Origin: Azonexus sp.
Lineage (GTDB): Bacteria > Pseudomonadota > Gammaproteobacteria > Burkholderiales > Rhodocyclaceae
NCBI GenBank assembly: GCA_017983755.1
Contig: JAGOAU010000017.1
Location: 1 to 60,430 of the forward strand
Reading direction: 5' to 3'
Length of the DNA stretch: 60,430 bases
The position numbers were made by a program, and so were the translations under genes. Under the pieces are notes generated by a model. It was not told where the DNA came from. It did not search any database and saw nothing but the letters and a program-made list of their open reading frames with translations. Each line of letters begins with the position of its first letter. Position 1 is the stretch's first letter. This document shows, one piece after another, positions 1-5,583 of the stretch.

Positions 1-13
1 CCAGATCCTTCAT
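1..13 (-). CDS. Start of a CDS running off the left edge, probably the IS transposase (IstA-like)
   Basis: On the minus strand an ATG at 13-11 follows TAGGAGATGATCACC, a good Shine-Dalgarno site at suitable spacing, and opens Met-Lys-Asp-Leu before the window ends. Assignment to istA rests only on its place just inside the repeated terminus of the likely IS21 element; four codons cannot prove it. Confidence 0.4.
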
Positions 14-127
14 GGTGATCATCTCCTAAAATCCTGCTCAAAAAATGAGCGGACGAGTTAATCACCCTGGTCAATTTTCAGCGCGCACAACCTCGCTTTT
101 CTGGTCAGTTTTCAACGAGCGTCAACA
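1..127 (-). mobile_element. Terminus of a probable IS21-family insertion sequence (continues left)
   Basis: The block ends in CA at 127 and carries two direct copies of CTGGTCARTTTTCA at 67-80 and 101-114, 34 bp apart. Repeated sites of this type near a TG/CA terminus are usual for IS21-family ends. A leftward start codon with a Shine-Dalgarno sequence sits at 13, where an istA transposase would begin. Only the end is in the window, so the family call is inference. The boundary falls 7 bp downstream of the stop codon of the 135-353 gene, which is left intact. Confidence 0.55.
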
Positions 128-134
128 GGCCATG

Positions 135-353
135 CTAAGCCTCGGCTTCGCTGGCGGTTTCGGCCTCCATGCGCTTCACCCACTCGCATGCTGCTTCGTG
201 GGAGATCAGCGTACGCTTCCCGATTTTGAAAATGCGTGGCCCCTTGCCGATGCGCATGAGGCGGTAGAAATGGGGGCGGGTGAAACTGCCGAAGCTCTTG
301 CAGAACTCGGCGACGCTGTAGGCGCCTTTGGTTGTTGCCTGTTCGGTTGCCAT
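135..353 (-). CDS. AlpA/excisionase-like helix-turn-helix protein
   Basis: A 72-residue protein. Residues 12-60 (YSVAEFCKSF, HFYRLMRIGKGP, KIGKRTLIS, WVKRME) have the MerR-like winged-helix pattern of AlpA/Xis DNA-binding proteins: a helix-turn-helix, a short wing around GPRIFKIGKR and a C-terminal helix. Such proteins direct excision or activate integrase genes of islands and prophages. It lies downstream of the integrase on the same strand, with one unknown gene between, as expected for a recombination directionality factor. The start has a weak GGGAAA ribosome site. The stop is next to the IS terminus but the gene looks complete. Confidence 0.7.
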   Translation of the reverse strand: MATEQATTKGAYSVAEFCKSFGSFTRPHFYRLMRIGKGPRIFKIGKRTLISHEAACEWVKRMEAETASEAEA

Positions 354-508
354 GATGGTTTCCCAAGTTTGGCAACTCCGAAGCGCGTTTGAAGCGCTAA
401 GCTGTTCGGGTTCGTTGCCAAGTTGATAAATCAGCTTGGAAACGATTATTATCGTTATAAAACAGTTGCTTATGTCACTTATCGCAAATAATAAGTGTCA
501 GTTCGTTG

Positions 509-1024
509 TCATTCTTCCGTGATCTGCAGGTCGCCCTTGAATTTGGCTTGCTTCTCGCCGTCGAACAGAATCCATGCCGGTCCTGACGTCGCGAACTTGT
601 CGCGACTCTTGCCGTCGTGCATAAAGGCGATGGCGACAATCCGACCGTCAGCAGTCGTTGTCGTTGTCACAAAGCGGATCGATTGCTTGGCGGCTGCCTT
701 GGCGCGGTAAATGGTCCGGTCTGATACGGGGGTTTTCCAGTATCCCGGGGCGAGCGACCAACTCACGCCGAACTTTTTCATGGCTATGTGATTCTTCAGG
801 ATGATGGTCATGTTCGTCGTGGCGGTTCTGCTCGGCTGGCCGGCGCCACGAAGCCGCCAATCGAGGAAGTTGATCTGCGCAACTGGCGCGCTTGTGTTTG
901 CGGCATCAATGCCGACGAAACGGTTGCCGCCCGGGGTGGAGTGGACCGATCCGTCGTAGCTGGCAACGAGGGCGTTTTTGATCTTGACTTGGACTTCGAC
1001 CAGCTTGGGTTTGGGTTGCTTCAT
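509..1024 (-). CDS. Hypothetical island protein next to the integrase
   Basis: A 171-residue protein I do not recognise. It has no clear signal peptide or membrane segment. It is Lys- and Thr-rich, with a TTTTT run near residue 117 and a C-terminal half that looks beta-rich (AFMHDGKSRDKFATSG, WILFDGEKQAKFKG). Its ATG overlaps the integrase stop (ATGA at 1021-1024), so the two are probably translationally coupled and it belongs to the mobile element. The 155 bp after its stop (354-508) is AT-rich and contains no gene I can support. Confidence 0.6.
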   Translation of the reverse strand: MKQPKPKLVEVQVKIKNALVASYDGSVHSTPGGNRFVGIDAANTSAPVAQINFLDWRLRGAGQPSRTATTNMTIILKNHIAMKKFGVSWSLAPGYWKTPVSDRTIYRAKAAAKQSIRFVTTTTTADGRIVAIAFMHDGKSRDKFATSGPAWILFDGEKQAKFKGDLQITEE

Positions 1025-2151
1025 AGCGTGGCTACCTTGTCGAGCTTGGCAACAACGCCTGCTTTGGCAAGGTGGCCGTAATTCGATTCGATCATCTGCA
1101 AGGACGTTCCTGTCAGTCTTGCGGTGGTGAGTAGGTCGATGCCGGAAACCACCATTTCTGTGATGCCTGCATGGCGCAGGCTGTAGGCGACCACGTCATC
1201 ACCGAGTTCGGCGGCCTCTCTGGCTGCCTTGACGCCGTCTCGCCAATCAAAGCGGGTCCATGCTTTGCCATCGGCGCGAACGAACAGCGGTTCATCACCA
1301 GCTCGGTCGCCTGCACATTCCGTAAGCAACTTCGCGGCTTCGGTGGAAACCGGGATGGTGCGGCGCCCGGTCTTGCCATCAACGCTTAAGAGCCCCGTTG
1401 TGTCGAAGTGCGAAACCTTGCATTTAGCCAACTCGCCCGGGCGGCACCATGTCAGCAGCAAGCCCTTCAGGAAACGCTGCAGGTCAGGCGACGAAGCAAG
1501 CAATAGTTTCTTACGCTCGGCGACCGTGAGGAAGCGCTGGCGGCGCCGTGCCACACCTGCGTATGCTGAAACCCGATCCCATTGAGCGGTGTCGTGCGCT
1601 ATGCCAGTGCGGTAGGCCAGATTCAGCGCGGCCTTGAGGGTCGCCAAATTGCGATTGGCGGAATCCTTGGCGCGGCGCTCTGCGTCGGGGTCGTCTTCAT
1701 CGTCGTCGACGTCGACAAGGCTGTTGCGCCAGTCGGTAATGTGGGAGGTCTTGACCGAGGCCAGCTTGATCTTGCCGAATTTCTTGCCATACACCGAGCG
1801 GCGGAATCTTCCCTCGGCATCGTCGGCGGTGGAGTTGCCTTTTTCAATGCGCCGGTCTTTCACGTACCGCTTGCAGGCTTCCTCGACGGTGACTTCCTCA
1901 ACCACTCCGCCCTTTGCCCGGCCAATCCAATCGCGGGCTGCCTTGCAGGCGAGGTCGTAGGTATCGAATGCGCCGAGCGTGTGATTGATCTGCTTGCCGT
2001 GTTCGTCGCGCCAGCGAGCTGCCCATGTTCCAGTACCGTCTTTGAGCTTCCGGTAGCCGATGAACGCGCCTTGCTCAAGGCGTGAGAAGTAGGGCGCTGG
2101 GCGCGCATCGAGCTTTTTGCGGTCGGCGACGGTCTGGATGTTTGCGGCCAT
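1021..2151 (-). CDS. Tyrosine-recombinase integrase of a genomic island
   Basis: A 376-residue site-specific recombinase. Residues about 75-185 form a SAM-like core-binding domain. The catalytic domain follows, with the first Arg in LLTWCRPGELAKC, the second box YSLRHAGITEM (Tyr replaces the usual first His) and the nucleophile Tyr in MIESNYGHL near the C terminus. It catalyses integration and excision at a tRNA 3' end. The gene reads away from the partial tRNA-Val at 2309-2357, and the 150 bp between them carries short repeats (ACGATCAT twice near 2207-2234; TTTCAC/GTGTGAAA around 2169-2192) that could be arm-type integrase or excisionase sites. No truncation is visible. Confidence 0.9.
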   Translation of the reverse strand: MAANIQTVADRKKLDARPAPYFSRLEQGAFIGYRKLKDGTGTWAARWRDEHGKQINHTLGAFDTYDLACKAARDWIGRAKGGVVEEVTVEEACKRYVKDRRIEKGNSTADDAEGRFRRSVYGKKFGKIKLASVKTSHITDWRNSLVDVDDDEDDPDAERRAKDSANRNLATLKAALNLAYRTGIAHDTAQWDRVSAYAGVARRRQRFLTVAERKKLLLASSPDLQRFLKGLLLTWCRPGELAKCKVSHFDTTGLLSVDGKTGRRTIPVSTEAAKLLTECAGDRAGDEPLFVRADGKAWTRFDWRDGVKAAREAAELGDDVVAYSLRHAGITEMVVSGIDLLTTARLTGTSLQMIESNYGHLAKAGVVAKLDKVATL

Positions 2152-2308
2152 GATTTTCGACTCCCAATTTCACCTCAAAACCTCGGTGTGAAATCCATGT
2201 GAAAAACGATCATGAACTCGATGTTACGATCATTTCCATATAAGTCAAATAAATCAGTGGTTTGATGACGGTGTTTTTCTGCTATTTACTCGAAAGCCCT
2301 TGAAATCC

Positions 2309-2357
2309 GGCCTTCACACGGCAGGGGTCACTGGTTCGAACCCAGTACCGCCCACCA
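2309..2357 (+). other. Displaced 3' half of tRNA-Val(CAC): attachment site and island boundary
   Basis: The sequence begins inside an anticodon arm with loop TTCACAC (anticodon CAC at 2315-2317), continues through the variable loop, a T arm ACTGG-TTCGAAC-CCAGT, the acceptor strand ACCGCCC, and ends in ACCA. The matching 5' half, which would start GGGCGGT, is absent upstream, so this is not a functional tRNA. It is the fragment left at one end of an element that integrated into a tRNA-Val gene; the restored intact copy should be at the other end, left of the window. Confidence 0.88.
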
Positions 2358-2375
2358 CGCTAAAGAGACACGAGA

Positions 2376-2406
2376 CCCGCACAGCTAAAGGCTATGCGGG
2401 TTTTTT
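2376..2406 (+). terminator. Intrinsic terminator formerly serving the tRNA-Val gene
   Basis: Stem CCCGCACAGC (2376-2385), loop TAAAG, stem GCTATGCGGG (2391-2400, one mismatch) and T6 at 2401-2406. It lies 18 bp past the tRNA CCA end, so it is the original tRNA terminator now cut off from its promoter. Confidence 0.85.
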
Positions 2407-2592
2407 GTTGGCTTTTTTTTGACAACGGCGTTGAATATGGCCGTGTACACGGAATCTATACGGAATTCCTGCTTTCGACGCCGGAAGCTCATATCCTCGG
2501 AGCAATTGGAATGGCTTGCCAGAACATCGATGTACCAGAACTAAAACGTCCTGGTTATTGGTAGGCGGCGCAGCCAACCCAAAAAACATAAA

Positions 2593-2615
2593 GCCCATGT
2601 CGGTTGAACATGGGC
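2593..2615 (-). terminator. Hairpin, possible minus-strand terminator
   Basis: Perfect 8-bp stem (2593-2600 with 2608-2615) and a 7-nt loop. On the minus strand it is followed by TTTATGTTTTTT. It lies about 60 nt downstream of the 13-codon ORF at 2677-2718 and could end a short transcript covering it. Confidence 0.45.
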
Positions 2616-2676
2616 CTCGTAAATCATGAACCTTGGCTCTCACGGCCGAGGTAACCGGCTTTTCGCCGTTTGGGTA

Positions 2677-2718
2677 TTACTCGGTCATCTTTTCGAACTG
2701 CGGCGGATTTTCAGTCAT
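2677..2718 (-). CDS. Thirteen-residue ORF with a strong Shine-Dalgarno
   Basis: On the minus strand TTGGAGGCTGC precedes ATG at 2718, and the frame encodes MTENPPQFEKMTE before TAA. The frame stays open past the TAA to about 2392, so this may also be the start of a decayed longer gene. The ribosome site is as good as any in the window and a hairpin follows. No homologue is recognised. Confidence 0.3.
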   Translation of the reverse strand: MTENPPQFEKMTE

Positions 2719-2825
2719 GCAGCCTCCAATCACGTTGTTCCTTTGAGGCCTGACCAACTACTCGTCAGACTTCGATTCCAGATTACTCCTTTGGATTGAA
2801 AAGTCTACTGGAAGTGAAAGAAGAC

Positions 2826-2855
2826 AAAACGGCCCGCCATTTGGCGAGCCGTTTT
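2826..2855 (-). terminator. Intrinsic terminator of the Bax-inhibitor-1 gene
   Basis: Read on the minus strand, AACGGCTCGCC-AAAT-GGCGGGCCGTT forms a strong stem followed by TTGTCTT. It begins about 28 bp after the stop codon at 2883. Confidence 0.75.
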
Positions 2856-2882
2856 GGTTCATCAGCCTAATGGAAAAAAGCG

Positions 2883-3557
2883 TTAGTCGTTGCTGGAGAA
2901 GCCGAGCAATTGCAGAACCGACAGGAAGAGGTTCAGCACATTCAGGTACATGCTGACGGCTGCCATGACGTAGTTGTCCTCTTCGCCACGCACCAGACGG
3001 CTGGTGTCGTAGAGAATGAAGCCGGAGAACAGCAGCGCAGCGACAGCGGATACGCCAGCCTGCATGGCCGGAACGAACAGCGCAGCGATACTGGCCAGAA
3101 TGACGACAATCAACCCGGCGAACAGGAAGCCACCCATGCGGGAGAAATCCTTGCCGGTCTTATGGACGTAGGCTGTCAGCGCCAGGGTTACCGCCGTAGT
3201 GATGACCGCCGCCGTCAGTACCGTGCTGCTGCCACCCGGCATGTTGATGTAGTGGGTGAGCGTTGGACCAAGGCCAAGACCGCTCAAGGCGGTGAAAGTC
3301 AGCATGGCCGGGACGGCAGCTGCTGTATTCCGCTTCTTGTGCAGATAGAACAGCGGGACCAGGCCCAGAAGGGTGAACACGATGCCGGCCAGGGAGCCGA
3401 AGCCGGCCAGCATGCTGATACCGGCGCCGACACCGGCGACTGCAGTCGAAAGGGCGAGCAGCTGATAGGTATTGCGAATGACACGGTTGGTCTCGGGCGC
3501 CGCATACGTGCCATATTCGGTTTTGCTCAGGTCGATAACACGTGCTTCAGTGCGCAT
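2883..3557 (-). CDS. Bax inhibitor-1/YccA family membrane protein
   Basis: A 224-residue integral membrane protein of the BI-1 (UPF0005) family. About seven hydrophobic segments follow a short polar N terminus, and the C-terminal signature FILYDTSRLVRGEEDNYV includes the Asp thought to form the pore in BI-1 proteins. Relatives are inner-membrane proteins; bacterial YccA modulates FtsH, and BsYetJ is a pH-dependent calcium leak. The start is ATG 3557, preceded by GGAGG at good spacing; an in-frame TTG six codons upstream overlaps that ribosome site and is unlikely. It is monocistronic with its own terminator. Confidence 0.9.
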   Translation of the reverse strand: MRTEARVIDLSKTEYGTYAAPETNRVIRNTYQLLALSTAVAGVGAGISMLAGFGSLAGIVFTLLGLVPLFYLHKKRNTAAAVPAMLTFTALSGLGLGPTLTHYINMPGGSSTVLTAAVITTAVTLALTAYVHKTGKDFSRMGGFLFAGLIVVILASIAALFVPAMQAGVSAVAALLFSGFILYDTSRLVRGEEDNYVMAAVSMYLNVLNLFLSVLQLLGFSSND

Positions 3558-3903
3558 GGTGTTTTGGTCCTCCAATGGTTGGTGACGCCACTGTAAATCG
3601 AGGCTGGCTGCCGAAAAATCAAACCGCTACTGAGTTGTGTTTCGAAAAAACAGAAGCATTGTCTGTTCTTGGTGCGGTTTATTTGTTTTCCGCCACTCAC
3701 GCTTGCTGTTAAAGGCGCTGGGCCAATTATTGCTAGGAATGGTCGGGATAGCTGGTTTCTGAATGTTCTGCATTTGGCACAAACGAGAGGTGCGTTATGG
3801 ACGTTTCACAACGGCGTTATTCTCAACCTGCATTCGGCAATGGCAAGCCGGAAGCCGGGAAGCGCGTTTCGGCGGATTTCGTTCAGCACTCGGGAGAACT
3901 GCG
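3558..3903. other. Intergenic region, nothing recognised
   Basis: It holds the upstream region of the leftward BI-1 gene. No ORF with supporting codon bias or ribosome site, no tRNA and no clear terminator are seen in these 346 bp. Confidence 0.5.
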
Positions 3904-4104
3904 ATGGCGAACGGGTTAAACGAAGAGACGCTGTTCTGGATGCAACTGGCCGCCTTTGCCAGTCTGTCGGAGTACGTTCTGGCCTCGGGCGCTTCGCTGG
4001 CCGATGCGGAAGAACTCCTCTTCGGCTGGCGCCTTCCGGGCGACCTGCCCGCCAGATACGCTTGCCTGGCGGGCGGTGCTGCCCACCCGGCGATTCGCGT
4101 GTAG
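3904..4104 (+). CDS. Small hypothetical protein (66 residues)
   Basis: The ATG at 3904 is preceded by GGGAGAA at suitable distance. Codon use is GC-rich at third positions, like neighbouring genes, which argues for real coding. Residues 1-50 look helical and acidic (NEETLFWMQLAAFASLSEYV, SLADAEELLFGW), followed by a Gly/Ala-rich tail. No family is recognised. The frame stays open upstream to 3763, but that part has no ribosome site. The next gene starts 166 bp later on the same strand. Confidence 0.4.
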   Translation: MANGLNEETLFWMQLAAFASLSEYVLASGASLADAEELLFGWRLPGDLPARYACLAGGAAHPAIRV

Positions 4105-4270
4105 CCTTTCGCGAAGCGTTCGTTGCCGGGCACTTGACGCACCGGTTTCGAGAAGCTGCGGCACTGGTTTGGTGCAATCGCGATGCCTACGGCAACGCAG
4201 GTTCGCTAATCGCCCGTACCTATCGGATACCCTAAAGCCTTAAACTTCGACGACAAGAGGAGGTGTCCGA

Positions 4271-4807
4271 ATGGCCAAGCGTTCGCTCCCGTTGTCCAGG
4301 GTCTATCGGCTGCTCGAGCCGGGGCCGGTGCTGTTGCTGACCACGGTGCAGGACGGCCGGGCCAACGTCATGACCATGTCGTGGCACACGATGCTGGAGT
4401 TCGAGCCGCCGCTGGTCGGCTGCGTCGTCAGCGGGCGCGACTTCAGCTTTGCAGCCTTGGTGGCGACGGGCGAGTGCGTGCTCAATATTCCGACCGCCGA
4501 TCTGGCGAAGAAAGTCGTGGCCTGCGGCAACAGCAGCGGCCGCGACGGTGACAAGTTCGTAGCCTGCGGGCTGACGCCGGTGCCGGCCGCGTTGGTCCAT
4601 GCGCCGCTGATCGCCGAGTGCTATGCCAGCCTCGAATGTCGCGTTGCCGACAGGCAGATGGTCGATTCCTACAATTTCTTCGTGCTCGAAGTGCTCAAGG
4701 CATGGATCGATCCGGCGGTCGCCGACCCGCGCACGCTGCATCACCGCGGGCGCGGCGCCTTCATGGTGGCGGGCGAGACGATCAGGTTGCGCTCGAAGAT
4801 GAAATAG
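4271..4807 (+). CDS. Flavin reductase-like FMN-binding split-barrel protein
   Basis: A 178-residue single-domain protein of the flavin reductase-like (FMN-binding split barrel) family. The N terminus (GPVLLLTTVQDGRANVMTMSW) and the central LVGCVVSGRDFSF and GECVLNIPTADL match the flavin-binding core of proteins that bind FMN and reduce flavin with NAD(P)H. The natural substrate cannot be told. AGGAGG lies just upstream of the ATG. It converges on the Mut7-C gene and the two coding ends overlap by 26 bp. Confidence 0.85.
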   Translation: MAKRSLPLSRVYRLLEPGPVLLLTTVQDGRANVMTMSWHTMLEFEPPLVGCVVSGRDFSFAALVATGECVLNIPTADLAKKVVACGNSSGRDGDKFVACGLTPVPAALVHAPLIAECYASLECRVADRQMVDSYNFFVLEVLKAWIDPAVADPRTLHHRGRGAFMVAGETIRLRSKMK

Positions 4808-5519
4808 GCACCCGGGCACGGTCGACCGCAGCCAGGGCACCCTGCATCCGTTGCCAGTGCGAGCCGCGCCAGTAGGTGCGCCGGCATCCCGGGCAGCGCC
4901 AGAATTTATCGAAGGCGGCGAGGGTGCGCGGCAGTAGTTCGGCGGCGACCTCGACCTTGGCGACCGGCAGCGGCACCGCGTTGCACTCCAGGCAGCGGCT
5001 GGGCTGCGGGCCGCACAGCGCGAGCGAGTAGCGCCGCGCGACTTCGGCGAGTTGTGTCGTGGGCTGCCGGCTGTGGAGATAGCAGCCGGCGGTCAGTGCC
5101 CGGTGCATCAGCAGGGCGCGGTCGCAAGTCAGCGCGATGCGGCCTTCGCGGCCGGCGATGGCGACCAGTTCGGCATCCTCCCAGGCGTTCTTCCATGCCG
5201 TGTCGATGCCGGCGAAACGCAGGTAGCGGGCGAGGCGTCCGAGGTGGGCGTCGGCGATGAAGCGGGGCGGTTGGTCTTGGCTCAGGGCAGCCGGTTGGTG
5301 AGGAAAAACCTCGACCCGGTCAGTCGGCGCGAGGCGGCCGGAAATCGGCCTTTTTTCACCGTTGACCGCAACAGGGCCGATTTCGGTATGCGGGATGCCG
5401 AGCGCCTCGATAGCGTGCTTGATGCTCTGGTGCGGGGCGACAGCGCAGACGACCGGCTGCCCGCGCCGCGCCGGGGGCAGGAAATCGGCGAGTTCGGGCG
5501 AAAAGAAGAATTCGGGCAT
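4782..5519 (-). CDS. Mut7-C RNase domain protein with N-terminal ubiquitin-like domain
   Basis: A 245-residue protein. Residues 1-80 (FFSPELADFLP, GIPHTEIGPVAVNG, DRVEVFP) match the ubiquitin-like Mut7-C RNA-binding domain. Residues 85-230 are the Mut7-C PIN-like RNase (RFIADAHLGRLARYLRFAGIDT, conserved acidic residues in DAELV and LTCDR) ending in a zinc ribbon with two Cys pairs (CLEC and CPGC). The fusion is common in bacteria; RNA cleavage is predicted from the PIN fold, not shown. Its last codons overlap the flavin reductase gene, and a copy of the GGTCGACC motif lies within its 3' end. Confidence 0.85.
   Translation of the reverse strand: MPEFFFSPELADFLPPARRGQPVVCAVAPHQSIKHAIEALGIPHTEIGPVAVNGEKRPISGRLAPTDRVEVFPHQPAALSQDQPPRFIADAHLGRLARYLRFAGIDTAWKNAWEDAELVAIAGREGRIALTCDRALLMHRALTAGCYLHSRQPTTQLAEVARRYSLALCGPQPSRCLECNAVPLPVAKVEVAAELLPRTLAAFDKFWRCPGCRRTYWRGSHWQRMQGALAAVDRARVPISSSSAT
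4819..4833 (+). repeat. Dispersed GGTCGACCGCAGCC motif, copy 1 (core only)
   Basis: CGGTCGACCGCAGCC at the convergent end of two genes, inside the 3' end of the leftward one. It shares the 14-base core of the intergenic copies at 34126, 41106, 47204 and 52487 but lacks the upstream TTTTTGCC box. Confidence 0.5.
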
Positions 5520-5583
5520 GGATCGATCCGGCGGGCTGTCCCGATCTGGCAGCAGTCAGCGGGACTCGGCCGGGAGGTGCCGG

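Larger units (their letters stand above)
2407..2825. other. Intergenic region without a convincing gene
   Basis: No ORF here has the codon use of the neighbouring genes. It contains a perfect 8-bp hairpin GCCCATGT/ACATGGGC at 2593-2615, with a T-rich run on its minus-strand 3' side, and a 13-codon minus-strand ORF with a strong ribosome site (listed separately). A minus-strand small RNA or remnant gene is possible but unproven. Confidence 0.5.

Noticed and set aside
2392-2643. An 83-codon minus-strand frame between the tRNA remnant and the BI-1 gene
   Set aside because: Poor codon bias, overlaps the tRNA terminator, no recognisable domain. Kept only as the possible tail of a decayed gene that starts at 2718.
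2595-2700. Riboswitch ahead of the BI-1 gene
   Set aside because: The hairpin lies downstream of that gene's stop codon, not in its leader, and no known riboswitch core is visible.
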